This document shows, piece by piece, positions 41,205 to 51,063 of a stretch of 64,000 bases of DNA. A program made the translations under genes and the position numbers. The stretch comes from Chitinophaga sp. S165. Its GTDB lineage: Bacteria; Bacteroidota; Bacteroidia; Chitinophagales; Chitinophagaceae. Below the pieces are notes generated by a model, which was not told the origin of the DNA, did not search any database, and saw nothing but the letters and a program-made list of their open reading frames with translations. The DNA is taken from the NCBI RefSeq assembly GCF_003182155.1, contig NZ_QGTG01000007.1, forward strand, positions 248,001 through 312,000, given 5' to 3'. The number at the start of each line of letters is the position of its first letter. Within the stretch, counting starts at the first letter, position 1.

Positions 41205-43811
41205 TTATAAAATTTCTATATATCCGTCTGTTCCATTCACCCGGATCCGCTGTTTGTCTTTGATTAGCCTGGTGGCATTTTCCACTGCAACAACAGCCGG
41301 CAGACCATATTCACGAGCGATAACGGCTCCGTGGGTCATTATTCCTCCGACTTCGGTAACCAGGCCTTTTATGGATACGAACAATGGCGTCCAGCTAGGG
41401 TCCGTAAAGGAGGTGACTAATATATCACCGTCTTCCAGATCGGCATCTTCCATGTTTAAGATGACACGTGCCCGTCCTTCTATAATACCGGAAGAAACAG
41501 CCAGGCCTGCAATAGCATCAGCAGGGAGGTCTTCACGCTTGTACTTGCCTGTAATGATCTCACCGTCAGAAGTAATAAGACGTGGAGGCGTTAGCTTGTC
41601 ATATAATTTGTACTCCTCTTTTCGTTTGCTGATGATCTCATAGTCCAATTTGCGGGTGTGTACAACATCGCGAAATTCATCAAAAGTGAGATAGAAGACA
41701 TCTTCTTTTTCATGAATAACGTTTGCTTGTAAGAGGTGTTCCGCTTCTTTCAGCAAAGCCTGTTTATAGATGAAGTAGCGATTCACCAGCGCATATTTGG
41801 GATATTCACGGTAACCGCTGTAATTCCGGATCACATCGATCATTCGTTTTGTTTCTCTGGCGTTTTCCTCGCCATCCGGTAATTGCTTCAGCCGGTCTAA
41901 TATCTCTTCTTCTTTTTTCAACGCTTCCTGCAACCCTTGTTGGGATTTTTTGCTGGCGGCGTTCGGCTCAAAGCTCTTAATATTATTGAGGATCATCGGA
42001 ACAAGCGTATTAGGTTTTTCAGTCCAGCGGGTCCTGGTAATGTCGATTTCACCGCTGCATCGCATACCGTATTTGGTGAGGAAGCTTTGGATCGCGTCCC
42101 GGGTTTCCTCTCCACCGTTGAACTTTACCAGTTCCTCTAAAAAAGGTTCATCTTTTACCTGTTGTAAGTAGTCAATTACTTCCGGAAAAGGGCGAATTAC
42201 ATCTGCAACATCCAACAATGCGAGGCCCATTTCCGAGGTGATATTGTTTGGTACGGATTGAGAAAGGGTGTCTGCCACATTCTTTTCGCCTAACCACTTG
42301 TTGATGTTTTCATTGATCCATGATGAGGCATTCATTGCAGCTATAATCACATCCAGGCTTTGTTGCTTGAATAGCGTATTCTTTAATTGATGGAGATCTT
42401 CCCGGATAAAATCAAATAGGCCTGATCCTGATTTTGATTGGATATTTCGTTTCAGTTCTTGTATTGATGCCTGACCACTATCGATCAGGGTATTAACGAT
42501 GTCAGGATCTGCTTCGGTAGGTTTTTTTTGAAAGTCAGGAAGTGGTGTTGTCTGACCAGGTCCGGCTTCTTTTTCATCTTCCGGTAATGATTTTATAAAG
42601 TCGCGTTCTATGATGGTGGTAAGTGCATCTTTTATGAGCGGCTCAGACTGTCCCAGTGTGTTCATCAGCCTTTTCCTGCCGGTAGGTGAAGCCAGCATTT
42701 GTGTAATATCAATAAATAGTCTTCCTCCGGCCGTACGCATAGATGCAGTGGTCGTTAAAAGAAAGAAGGATAGTCCCAGTGGTTTCATGGTGTCTGTCAT
42801 CATTTGTTGATGGCCAACAGAGGCATAGACGTGGTCTTCCTGATCATTCGCTTCGGGGATGGGGTACAAAGTGGTAATAGGCCGGCTCTGAACAATATAA
42901 AACGTATCATCAGCCAAGCACCATTCGATGTCCTGGGGAGCGCCAAAATGAGCTTCGATCTTTCTTCCGAGGTGATTAAGTGCCAGAATTTCTTTGTCGG
43001 TAAGTGACTGCGCATTTTGCTGATCGGGCCTGATCTCCTGTTGCTTCGTACCACCATCTTCTGATGCCCTGACGGCAAGTTTCTTTGCAGAGATTTTCCT
43101 GCCAGTGATCTGGTCTTCCTGAACTGTATAATTATCGGCAGTAACGATCCCGGAAACCAATGCCTCTCCCAGACCGAAGCTGGCATCAATGGATAACGTC
43201 TTTCTGTTAGCGGTAACCGGATCGGCAGTAAACAGGATACCTGCTACATCAGGAAAGATCATCTTCTGAATAACAACAGACAGATAAACCTTTCTATGGT
43301 CGAATCCGTTTTGCAAACGATAAATAACAGCTCTGTCGGTATATAGTGACGCCCAGCATTTGCTGATATGTTTCAGAATGTCCTTTTTTCCTGCGATGTT
43401 CAGATAAGTATCTTGCTGGCCTGCAAAGGAGGCTGTAGGAAGGTCTTCTGCTGTAGCGCTGGAGCGTACGGCATAAGCATTTTTATCACCGAGTTGTACA
43501 AGATGCTGAGTGATCTCATTATCTATATCTTCCGGGATCGCTATTTCTTCGATCACCTTACGGATCTTTGCACTGGTTTCACTGATGTCTTTCCTATTCT
43601 CCGGTTTTAAAGTGATCAATTGATCCAGCAACGCATTGAGCTCAACACTGGTTCCTGTAATTTTTTTGTATGCTTCCGTGGTAACGCAAAAACCGTCGGG
43701 TACCTGTATGCCTTCAATCCTGGATAGTTCTCCAAGATTGGCGCCTTTGCCACCGACCATTGAAAACTTTGATCTGTCAATTTCCTGAAATCCGAATACG
43801 TAGGAATTCAT
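41205..43811 (-). CDS. rph: Rifamycin phosphotransferase (RPH)
   Basis: 868 aa, the usual RPH length. The N-terminal ATP-binding half opens FSMVGGKGANLGEL and contains YAVRSSATAEDLPTASFAGQQDTYL and IEWCLADDTFYIVQSRPITTLYP (quoted by ends). The middle carries GEIDITRTRW, typical of rifamycin phosphotransferases rather than PEP synthases. The swivelling C-terminal domain has the phosphohistidine in GGIMTHGAVIAREYG (His827). RPH uses ATP and the His relay to phosphorylate rifamycins and so inactivate them. It follows the MarR gene by 7 bp, in an operon with a strong palindromic operator. No rifamycin target gene is nearby. Confidence 0.92.
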   Translation of the reverse strand: MNSYVFGFQEIDRSKFSMVGGKGANLGELSRIEGIQVPDGFCVTTEAYKKITGTSVELNALLDQLITLKPENRKDISETSAKIRKVIEEIAIPEDIDNEITQHLVQLGDKNAYAVRSSATAEDLPTASFAGQQDTYLNIAGKKDILKHISKCWASLYTDRAVIYRLQNGFDHRKVYLSVVIQKMIFPDVAGILFTADPVTANRKTLSIDASFGLGEALVSGIVTADNYTVQEDQITGRKISAKKLAVRASEDGGTKQQEIRPDQQNAQSLTDKEILALNHLGRKIEAHFGAPQDIEWCLADDTFYIVQSRPITTLYPIPEANDQEDHVYASVGHQQMMTDTMKPLGLSFFLLTTTASMRTAGGRLFIDITQMLASPTGRKRLMNTLGQSEPLIKDALTTIIERDFIKSLPEDEKEAGPGQTTPLPDFQKKPTEADPDIVNTLIDSGQASIQELKRNIQSKSGSGLFDFIREDLHQLKNTLFKQQSLDVIIAAMNASSWINENINKWLGEKNVADTLSQSVPNNITSEMGLALLDVADVIRPFPEVIDYLQQVKDEPFLEELVKFNGGEETRDAIQSFLTKYGMRCSGEIDITRTRWTEKPNTLVPMILNNIKSFEPNAASKKSQQGLQEALKKEEEILDRLKQLPDGEENARETKRMIDVIRNYSGYREYPKYALVNRYFIYKQALLKEAEHLLQANVIHEKEDVFYLTFDEFRDVVHTRKLDYEIISKRKEEYKLYDKLTPPRLITSDGEIITGKYKREDLPADAIAGLAVSSGIIEGRARVILNMEDADLEDGDILVTSFTDPSWTPLFVSIKGLVTEVGGIMTHGAVIAREYGLPAVVAVENATRLIKDKQRIRVNGTDGYIEIL

Positions 43812-43818
43812 AGCACGT

Positions 43819-44274
43819 TTATTTTTTGTTGAGTTTATCGGTAGTCTCGTTCATTATCTCCGTTGCTTTTAAAAAGTAGCTTTCAATGATCTTGAGCTCT
43901 TTGCCTGAGAATGAAGCCAGCAATTTTTCCGACTTGCTCCGGAATTCTTTATAAAGAGGCACTAAAAGCGCCATTATGTTTTTAGTGTTCGGTTCGATGA
44001 TCACTTTTCGCCTATCGTCTTCAGCAAATTTCCTTGTGACAAGTTTTTTCTTTTCAAACCTGTCTATTAAACCGGTAACTGCACCGGTAGTCAGGCCCGT
44101 CAGATTAGCGAGTTCACCCGCCGTCATTTGTCCTTGTTGCATTAAAAAGCCCAGATATTTATGATCAGTACCTGATAGCCCCGCTTTTCGGGCAACGGCT
44201 TCATGCATCTGAATAGAGGTGTATGCGTATGATTGACTTAGTCTTCTTACGCGTGTTATTTCGTCGTTGTCCAT
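43819..44274 (-). CDS. MarR family transcriptional regulator
   Basis: 151 aa. Winged helix protein: AGELANLTGLTTGAVTGLIDRFEKKKLVTRKFAEDDRRKVII (about residues 50-92) covers the helix-turn-helix and wing, with the typical D-D-R-R in the wing. It lies 7 bp upstream of rph on the same strand, and its promoter region contains the half-site array at 44295-44325. It therefore probably represses itself and rph and is released by a small ligand such as a drug. Confidence 0.93.
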   Translation of the reverse strand: MDNDEITRVRRLSQSYAYTSIQMHEAVARKAGLSGTDHKYLGFLMQQGQMTAGELANLTGLTTGAVTGLIDRFEKKKLVTRKFAEDDRRKVIIEPNTKNIMALLVPLYKEFRSKSEKLLASFSGKELKIIESYFLKATEIMNETTDKLNKK

Positions 44275-44294
44275 TTTATATCTTATTGGATAAA

Positions 44295-44325
44295 TATCTT
44301 AGTAGCTAAGATAATATTATCTTAG
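44295..44325. promoter_or_regulatory. MarR operator: three alternating half-sites
   Basis: TATCTTAG-TAG-CTAAGATA (44295-44313) overlaps CTAAGATAATATTATCTTAG (44306-44325), a perfect 20-bp palindrome. Three half-sites share the middle one. They lie 21-51 bp before the MarR ATG (44274, minus strand), where MarR dimers commonly block transcription. Confidence 0.75.
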
Positions 44326-44698
44326 AAATATGCAGGAATAATTTCGGCGTTACAGAGGCAATGTTTGTTTATGGTTACTTGTTGTGGACGAATATTTACT
44401 GCAATGAGCAGGCTAGGGAGACGCTTGCATGCAGAAATAGGAGCAAGGGTTTCTGGCATGGCAATCGGGACCCCAATGTGCAAAATTTAGCCCAAATGAA
44501 CAATACTGTTGCAGAATGGGTTATTATAATGTAATAGAAGTTTAAGGTATATCCCTTCCATGAACATATTATTACAGCCTCTCAGTTCCGGAATATTTAC
44601 ATGTAGTTATATATGGATTTTTAGATAATGTATTTTAAGAAGGTGTACGTTATGAAATCGGCCTGTCTATGAGATTATTGACCAAAATCGTCTGAACA

Positions 44699-45661
44699 AT
44701 GAAAAAAATATCCCCCCGGATGGTTGTGGCAGCAATGTTATTGTTTGCCATGATGCTGCCCCGCTCATTGTCTGCACAAACAGATATAGATGCGCTTATG
44801 ATGGCGAAAAATGCGTTTTGCGTAGGACCTATGTACAGCTATAGCAGTTGGAAAAATTATTGGGAAGGAACATTGAAAAGAGATAATGAGAACCTGGGGA
44901 CCGTATCTACAAAAATGGCCGCTGTAATGGGGAACTATGGCATCTCCAAGAGGTTAAATGTGCTTTTTAGCGTGCCCTATGTAAAAACTAAAGCATCCGC
45001 AGGGACATTGCAAGGCATGGACGGCCTTCAGGACCTGAGCCTTTTTCTAAAGTGGCGGCCACTGCAAAAGGAGATGGGCAAAGGGAAATTGTCTGTCTTT
45101 GGTATTGCCGGTGTGTCTTTCCCTTTAACTGATTATACGCCTGACTACCTGCCACTGTCTATCGGGTTACGTAGTAAAACGGCTTTAGGCCGGTTAATGG
45201 TAGATTACAAGTTGGACATGGGCCTTTTTGCTACAGCTTCTGCCACCTATCTGCTTCGCGATAATATCGATATTGACCGGGAGTCCTATTATACCACAGA
45301 AATGCACAATACCCATGAGGTAAAAATGCCGGATGCCGCTAATTATAATTTTCGGGCGGGCTTTAGAAATAGACGGTGGATAGCGGAAGCCGTGGTAAAT
45401 ATCTGGAATACGCTGGGTGGTTTTGACATTACACGGAACAATATGCCTTTCCCCAGCAATAATATGGATGCTACCATGGTCGGGGCAAATTTCAAATATG
45501 TTATTCCTCCCTTGCCGCAGCTGCAGTTAGTGGCAGGTGGTAATACGACTGTTGCCGGTAGAAACGTGGGACAGGCAAGGACTGTTTACGGTTCCATTTT
45601 TTATATTCTGGACTTTTCACGTAAGTCAAAATCTCCTAACCCTACCTCAAATGCTAAGTGA
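44699..45661 (+). CDS. Outer-membrane beta-barrel protein (transporter-like)
   Basis: 320 aa with a signal peptide (cleavage after SLSA, residue 26). The body alternates short amphipathic strands ending in aromatics (KRLNVLFSVPYVKTKA, LSVFGIAGVSFPLTDY, FRAGFRNRRWIAEAVVNI). This reads as a porin-like barrel related to the MetA-pathway phenol-degradation-type transporters. It stops 1 bp before the vanadium haloperoxidase-like gene, so the two are one operon. Substrate unknown. Confidence 0.75.
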   Translation: MKKISPRMVVAAMLLFAMMLPRSLSAQTDIDALMMAKNAFCVGPMYSYSSWKNYWEGTLKRDNENLGTVSTKMAAVMGNYGISKRLNVLFSVPYVKTKASAGTLQGMDGLQDLSLFLKWRPLQKEMGKGKLSVFGIAGVSFPLTDYTPDYLPLSIGLRSKTALGRLMVDYKLDMGLFATASATYLLRDNIDIDRESYYTTEMHNTHEVKMPDAANYNFRAGFRNRRWIAEAVVNIWNTLGGFDITRNNMPFPSNNMDATMVGANFKYVIPPLPQLQLVAGGNTTVAGRNVGQARTVYGSIFYILDFSRKSKSPNPTSNAK

Positions 45662-45662
45662 T

Positions 45663-47216
45663 ATGAAGAAGATAGTTTTTTACTCCGTCATTGTGTTTAT
45701 GGCGGCTGTTATAGTGATAATCGCTTGTAACAAGGATATAGAAGGAAGAACAGATAATATTCCTGCGCTGGCTCCAGCTAATCTTGATCTGAATGCCGGA
45801 GCATGGAAGCCTGTGTTGCTTACATCACCATCGGAATTTGCAGTAGCAGCTCCTGGTGTTACTACATCCCCCGACTATATTGCACAGATCAATGAAATAA
45901 AAGCATGGCAGGCAGATATGACCAAAGAAGAGGAAAGAATAGTAAAATACTGGAGTGCCGGAGGCGTTTTAAGGTGGAATGAAATAATGCGTGAGCTGGT
46001 AGCCAAACATAATTTACCACCCTATCAAAATGAGGATGGCACCTATCCTGTGCCGAGTGCTGCTAATCCTTTGGCCTATCCGCTATTCCCTTTTGCTAAT
46101 CCTCCTTATGCAGCAAGAGCTTATGCTTATGTAGCAGCTGCCCAGTATGATGCGTTGATCGCTGCCTGGTATTACAAAAAATTATACAATCGTGCTGCTC
46201 CCTATAAAGTGGATAGTTCGCTGAAAGTGCTTATTCCGCAATCCGATCTTCCTTCTTATCCTTCGGAAGACGCAGTATTGGCTGGTGCAGCAGCAGAAAT
46301 GATGAAATTGCTGTTTCCCGGCGATCAGGATTTTATTCAACAAAAAGCTGAAGAGCAGAAGCGTGCACGCATTATTGCGGGCGCTAATGTGCGCAGCGAT
46401 ATAGAAGCTGGTGAGGTTTTAGGTAAAGCAGTGGCACAGAAATTTGTAACAAGGGCAAGAGGCGACAGAGCTGGAGTAGCTGGCGGAAATCCTGCGTTAT
46501 GGAAACAACTGGAAGATGATTGCATAGCCAGAGGTGAAACGCCCTGGGTAAGTCTTGAAACGCCTAAACGTCCGCCGATGTTGCCATTATTCGGAAAGGT
46601 TAAACCCTTTCTTTTCGATTCACTGACAGTTATTGCATTACGTCCTGGTCCGCCGCCTTCAACATCAAGTAAAGAGATGAAAGATGAGTGCGATGAGGTA
46701 TATCATCAGACCTCACGTGCCACCAGGGAGAACATTCGCATTATACATTTCTGGTCAGACGGCGCCGGCACTTATACGCCGACCGGGCACTGGATGTCGA
46801 TCGCCGCAGAGGATTTTATTAAGAAAAATTTCAGCGAAGTTCGCTGGGCGCGCAATATCGCACTGCTGGCCATGGCTGAAATGGATGCCGCTATTGTTTG
46901 TTGGGATACTAAGTTCTACTATTTCAATCCTCGTCCAAGCCAGATGGACCCGAATATAAAGTCACTTACAGGTGTTCCGAATTTCCCTTCCTATATATCA
47001 GGGCATTCAACATTTAGTGGCGCGGCATCAAAGTTACTGGGACATCTTATTCCGGAAAGGGCCGCTGCTTATGATGCGATGGCAGAAGAAGCTGCCAGGT
47101 CCAGATTCGTTGGCGGGCTTCACTACAACAAAAGTGACTGTGGCGTCGGATTAGTCGTAGGAAGGAATGTTGGTAACTACGCTGTGCAAAGAGCAAAGAC
47201 GGATGGTGCTGAATAG
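45663..47216 (+). CDS. Vanadium-dependent haloperoxidase-like lipoprotein (PAP2 superfamily)
   Basis: 517 aa from the ATG at 45663 (MKKIVFYSVIV), 1 bp after the previous stop; a longer in-frame start would overlap that gene. The N-terminus has a lipobox (VIIAC), so it is a lipoprotein. The C-terminal region has PNFPSYISGHSTFSGAAS and SRFVGGLHYNKSDCGVG, the second and third motifs that bind vanadate in haloperoxidases or phosphate in PAP2 phosphatases. An earlier KFYYFNPRPSQ is also typical. It either halogenates with peroxide or acts as a phosphatase; the sequence does not settle which. Confidence 0.88.
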   Translation: MKKIVFYSVIVFMAAVIVIIACNKDIEGRTDNIPALAPANLDLNAGAWKPVLLTSPSEFAVAAPGVTTSPDYIAQINEIKAWQADMTKEEERIVKYWSAGGVLRWNEIMRELVAKHNLPPYQNEDGTYPVPSAANPLAYPLFPFANPPYAARAYAYVAAAQYDALIAAWYYKKLYNRAAPYKVDSSLKVLIPQSDLPSYPSEDAVLAGAAAEMMKLLFPGDQDFIQQKAEEQKRARIIAGANVRSDIEAGEVLGKAVAQKFVTRARGDRAGVAGGNPALWKQLEDDCIARGETPWVSLETPKRPPMLPLFGKVKPFLFDSLTVIALRPGPPPSTSSKEMKDECDEVYHQTSRATRENIRIIHFWSDGAGTYTPTGHWMSIAAEDFIKKNFSEVRWARNIALLAMAEMDAAIVCWDTKFYYFNPRPSQMDPNIKSLTGVPNFPSYISGHSTFSGAASKLLGHLIPERAAAYDAMAEEAARSRFVGGLHYNKSDCGVGLVVGRNVGNYAVQRAKTDGAE

Positions 47217-47453
47217 TATCCGGAGGTTGTTGTAGGTCAACATTACAGTTGATCCTGCAGCCGTTTTATTTCCCTGGCGAGTGTCTGTGTTGTAGTCTGC
47301 TCTGTAAATCAATAAGAAGTCTTTCATGTTAAAGTGTTTTTATACCTGAATGACGATTTGACTTCTAATATGGGGACATTTTTTTTTCCGGGGAAATTTC
47401 ATTGTTTTACCTGGTGCAACAAGGGTGCAAGCTGGACTGATTCAAAAGGCCTA

Positions 47454-47840
47454 TTATGGTTTAGGTAGCCTGAAATAGAATACTGCATGTATAGCTAGAA
47501 ATAATACGTTGGGAACTAATAACGGAATGTCGTTCATGCTATTAGTGATAACGGATATTAATGTGATCAAAGTTACCAATACTGCTCCACCAAAGTAAAA
47601 TAGCGGCCTTTGTATCTTGCTGGCGCGGATTGCAGGTTTTGTTAAAATGAGGGCCGGTAGAGAAAATATAAACAGCAGTAAATGCTGGACGACATCGGCG
47701 ACGGCAAATAATATAAATAATGATTGCTTTTCTTCAAGTCCCTCGTGCATAGATTCATAATAAACCGTGAACAGGATGGAGGTTGCTATGAACGATAAGA
47801 CCGTCGTAAGGCAAATATTTTTAAGTAGAATTTTGAGCAT
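47454..47840 (-). CDS. Small membrane protein of unknown function
   Basis: 128 aa with four hydrophobic segments (about residues 8-28, 42-64, 78-100, 105-124). No family recognised. It stands alone at the left edge of the accessory stretch. Confidence 0.65.
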   Translation of the reverse strand: MLKILLKNICLTTVLSFIATSILFTVYYESMHEGLEEKQSLFILFAVADVVQHLLLFIFSLPALILTKPAIRASKIQRPLFYFGGAVLVTLITLISVITNSMNDIPLLVPNVLFLAIHAVFYFRLPKP

Positions 47841-47939
47841 AGTAGTTTAGGATACAACGATTGTAAAATGATCTTCCGTAGTTAAGCTGTTTCCGGATAC
47901 ATTAAATTCCAGAGTTATGAAACTCTTCTTTTGTCATAG

Positions 47940-48671
47940 TTACGCAGTTTTATCAAAGAAATAATGAATCAGTTTTCCTTGAATGTTATCTTCGCTCATA
48001 GCCCATTCATTATAGCCGTCGGATTTTCCGGAGCCGGGAATAAATATGGTCAACGATTCATGGATAGGTTCGTAATCTGAATAATCGTAGCTACACCATA
48101 TTTCTTTGATCTCTTTGAAATACTTTTCGATCATCTCTTCCGCAGTTGTAGTCTCATCATCGATCTCCATAGAACCATATTTCATGAGATATGCGGTCCA
48201 ATCATATACAAGTTCCTTGTCCTGTAATTTATGAGCTTCCCGTATGAGATGTAGTCCCAGATCATATATGTACATCTTTTTCAAACGGGGCTCTCCTTTT
48301 CTTAATGGGGAGCCATAGTCAATATAGATCTTACGACTATCTTTTTCGAGGTAAGCGACCATTTTGTTCCTTTCACTCCATTGCTTCCTAATATTCTTGT
48401 AGATATATTCAATGTCATCTTTTTGAAGTAGCTTTTCGAAGAAATCCTCATTTCTTTTGTAGTCGGGATGTTCTTTGTAGTCGATCGTTTTTGTGTAGCC
48501 TGTTTTGAGTAGGATGGGCATTACCCGGAAGTTGGTGAACGAACAATCGAACATTTCCTGTACAGCATAGAGGTTGCCGATCAGTTTCATTTTTTCTTTG
48601 TTGGTCCCTTCTGTTTTATCTACGAGTTTTATGCTATACTCTATCAGCGCTTCTATGTCCCACATTGACAT
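47940..48671 (-). CDS. Unknown cytoplasmic protein
   Basis: 243 aa, hydrophilic, rich in Lys, Glu, Tyr and Trp (KNIRKQWSERNKMVAYLEKD, YDLGLHLIREAHKLQD, ETTTAEEMIEKYFKEIKEIW). No domain recognised. Composition and neighbours (SUKH-type genes at 49344-52721) make an immunity-type role conceivable but unproven. Confidence 0.65.
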   Translation of the reverse strand: MSMWDIEALIEYSIKLVDKTEGTNKEKMKLIGNLYAVQEMFDCSFTNFRVMPILLKTGYTKTIDYKEHPDYKRNEDFFEKLLQKDDIEYIYKNIRKQWSERNKMVAYLEKDSRKIYIDYGSPLRKGEPRLKKMYIYDLGLHLIREAHKLQDKELVYDWTAYLMKYGSMEIDDETTTAEEMIEKYFKEIKEIWCSYDYSDYEPIHESLTIFIPGSGKSDGYNEWAMSEDNIQGKLIHYFFDKTA

Positions 48672-48839
48672 GGTTATACGTTTTTAGGGTTTAATCAGGG
48701 AGTAATATATAGATTATTTAGTATAAATAAAGGCCTTTTTAGACGTGAGCGGATTAAAAAAATTCTATTGACATCCAGGGCTATTGTGTATCTTATAAAG
48801 TAATACCTATTATCACAACCATTGCAAAATAGCAATAAC

Positions 48840-49322
48840 ATGAAGCAGGATAAGCAAGTAAAATTTAGAAAAACCCAACAATCCGATTTAGAATTTTTCT
48901 TCCAATTTCAACTTGACAAGGAGGCTATTTATCTAGCTGCATTTACGCCCAAAGATCCCACCAACAAAGAAGCTTATTTTGAAAAATATACAAGACATCT
49001 GAATGATCCGACAATCAATATGCAGACAATTTTAGTTGATGAAACTATCGCAGGTAGCATTGCAAAATTTGTAATGGAAGGGGATGCGGAAATCACATAC
49101 TGGATAGACAAAAAGTTCTGGGGGCAGGGAATTGCGACTACGGCGCTTAAATATCTTCTAACCGTTGAAAGTGCAAGGCCTATATTTGGACGGGTAGCGT
49201 TTGATAATTTCGGTTCGCAGAAGGTGTTGGAAAAATGTGGTTTTATCAGGATAGGGGAGGATAGAGGTTTTGCAAATGCGCGGGGAGCAGAGATAGAGGA
49301 GTTTATTTATAAACTGGAATAG
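48840..49322 (+). CDS. GNAT family N-acetyltransferase (RimJ/RimL-like)
   Basis: 160 aa from the ATG at 48840. It has the acetyl-CoA-binding A motif KKFWGQGIATTALKYLLT near residue 95 (Q/R-x-x-G-x-G/A type) and RPIFGRVAFDNFGSQKVLEKCGFIRIGE (quoted by position about 115-142), as in RimJ/RimL-type enzymes that acetylate small molecules or protein N-termini. It is divergent from the 47940 gene and convergent with the SUKH gene at 49344. Confidence 0.9.
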   Translation: MKQDKQVKFRKTQQSDLEFFFQFQLDKEAIYLAAFTPKDPTNKEAYFEKYTRHLNDPTINMQTILVDETIAGSIAKFVMEGDAEITYWIDKKFWGQGIATTALKYLLTVESARPIFGRVAFDNFGSQKVLEKCGFIRIGEDRGFANARGAEIEEFIYKLE

Positions 49323-49343
49323 GGATAATGAGATCCCTTCTTC

Positions 49344-49952
49344 TTAAAGCAGGTCATCCTCTACCTGCTCCAATATTATGCTCCACCAATTATTTTCGTC
49401 CTGGATGGCGGCTGCGTCATTTTGTTTAAAGAACTGCTTCATGGCTTTAAACTCCCTTTTCTGATCAAATTTTTCCTTTCGTGGTGGCGGTGGAGTTATA
49501 GTTCTATTCTTCATTTCCTGCAGTCGTTTTAGCATCTCATCACGGGAGTAGGTAGCAATAGGTATTTCCACCGCTGATTTACGTCCCTGGTATTGTTTAT
49601 AATACTGCAGAAAAGTTAAAAAGGCGGGTAGGTCAGTATTGATAAATACCTGTGGCGTTCCTTTTGAAACAGTGATGCTAAAAACAGCCCCGGAACCTTC
49701 TTCCAAAGCAATAATGCTGACGTGCTCCCATTCGTATCCGATTTGCCAGTAGCTCTTTCCATTAAACTGAAATTCCTCAATACTGCCTGGGAGATGAATA
49801 CCTAATGCGATTTCTTCAGATGTTGCAGGCAATCCATTTTTTTTCAGCCAGGTTTTTGTTGCAGCTGGCAGTTGTGCACTGTTCAGTTGTTCATCAGTAA
49901 ATGTAGTTGCTTTCTGCTTGTATAAATCCGGTAATTGTTCATTATTGATCAT
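49344..49952 (-). CDS. SUKH-4-like immunity-type protein
   Basis: 202 aa. The segment FTDEQLNSAQLPAATKTWLKKNGLP, then IHLPGSIEEFQFNGKSYWQIGYEWEHVSIIALEEGSGAVF (quoted by part), matches the SUKH fold, close to SUKH-4. SUKH proteins are mostly antitoxins of polymorphic nuclease toxins. A C-terminal extension (about residues 140-202) is Lys-rich. No cognate toxin gene adjoins, so it may be an orphan immunity gene. Confidence 0.75.
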   Translation of the reverse strand: MINNEQLPDLYKQKATTFTDEQLNSAQLPAATKTWLKKNGLPATSEEIALGIHLPGSIEEFQFNGKSYWQIGYEWEHVSIIALEEGSGAVFSITVSKGTPQVFINTDLPAFLTFLQYYKQYQGRKSAVEIPIATYSRDEMLKRLQEMKNRTITPPPPRKEKFDQKREFKAMKQFFKQNDAAAIQDENNWWSIILEQVEDDLL

Positions 49953-50378
49953 AATACACCTATTTATAGCTAAAATTTTATGGACATTTAAACGATGTTT
50001 TTACAAGCCTTTTCACGGGAAGGGTACCAGGTCTCTATCTCCTACGAACTTACGCACCTTGCCAGAATATACAATACGCATTCTGATATTTTTTGGCGGG
50101 GAAAAAGTGGACCAGATTGGAAACTTAGGAGATTTGTGTGTTCAGATATAGCCTACGCCAGTATAGTCAACCCTTCTAAAGGGGTCCAATAGGCTTTCTA
50201 TCGGCTTCATATAAGGCTATTAAAAGGTAGCCAAAAGGGTATTAAGAGGTCATTTATATATCAAATCGATATTGAAGTACCCTTTAAATGATCTTTTAAT
50301 GACAATTTAATGTACTTATACGTACCTTAGAGAAACGATACAGGAAACTTGTATTACTAACCTCAAAACGACCTTTTT
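49953..50378. other. Intergenic region with no recognised feature
   Basis: 426 bp between the SUKH gene and the 50379 gene. Short open frames exist (for example 49995-50192 plus), but none has a recognisable homologue or a clear start signal. The right half is A/T-rich with TTTAAA-type runs, presumably promoter DNA for the 50379 gene. Confidence 0.5.
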
Positions 50379-50918
50379 ATGGCCATTGTTAAAGACAATA
50401 TCCTCATGCAACTTGTCCGAGGCTCTCTCGGCAAGCAAATCACGATCTACGAAAGGAATGGGCAGATTATTATGGCGAAGAAACGCGGCCCTTCCAGGAA
50501 AAAGCCTACACAAAAGCAGCTGGAGGCAAGGCTTAAGATGACCATTGCTTCAGCACGGGCGCAGCTGATGATGGAAGATCCGCAGATAAAGGCTTACTAT
50601 CAGTCGCTGGCAGGACCGGGGCAAAATGCTTATAACATAGCGGTAAAGGATGCTTACCGAAGTCCTGAAGTCCAGAATATCAGATTAGAAAAAGAGGAGG
50701 TGGTAGTAACTGCCCAAAATGAGTTCCGGGTAGCAGAAGTAGAGGTAAAGGTAGTTGACGCAGAGGGGGTTATCACAGAACGCGGGCGGGCATTTTTGGG
50801 CTGGAACGGAGTAGACTGGCATTATAAAGCAGCAGCACTGCCTGCGGGTGGTAAAGTCATTGTGGTGGCGAAAAGTTTGCCGGGGATTCAAACGGTGAAG
50901 GAATTGCTGCTTACATAG
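50379..50918 (+). CDS. Unknown protein
   Basis: 179 aa, cytoplasmic. An N-terminal basic segment (AKKRGPSRKKPTQKQLEARLKMTIASARAQL, quoted by position about 31-62) could be a nucleic-acid-binding tail, and residues about 105-175 are a beta-rich domain (EEVVVTAQNEFRVAEVEVKVVDAEG, KVIVVAKSLPG). No family recognised. Confidence 0.6.
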   Translation: MAIVKDNILMQLVRGSLGKQITIYERNGQIIMAKKRGPSRKKPTQKQLEARLKMTIASARAQLMMEDPQIKAYYQSLAGPGQNAYNIAVKDAYRSPEVQNIRLEKEEVVVTAQNEFRVAEVEVKVVDAEGVITERGRAFLGWNGVDWHYKAAALPAGGKVIVVAKSLPGIQTVKELLLT

Positions 50919-51063
50919 AAAATGTAATCACTGCTCTTTCCGATTAGGGATCATTCCCGAATGCGGTTGACTTGCCAGCTGGCTTGGATTATTTGATATG
51001 TGTTATTCCACGCTAAAAGTGGATAGGCGTAGCCGTGACTTAATCAATTAATGTAACCCCCAA

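Noticed and set aside
41128..41643. 171-codon plus-strand frame overlapping rph
   Set aside because: Antisense shadow of the phosphotransferase gene, whose catalytic motifs are in the minus frame.
49995..50192. 65-codon plus-strand frame in the intergenic region
   Set aside because: No recognised similarity, no clear start signal, overlaps another frame.
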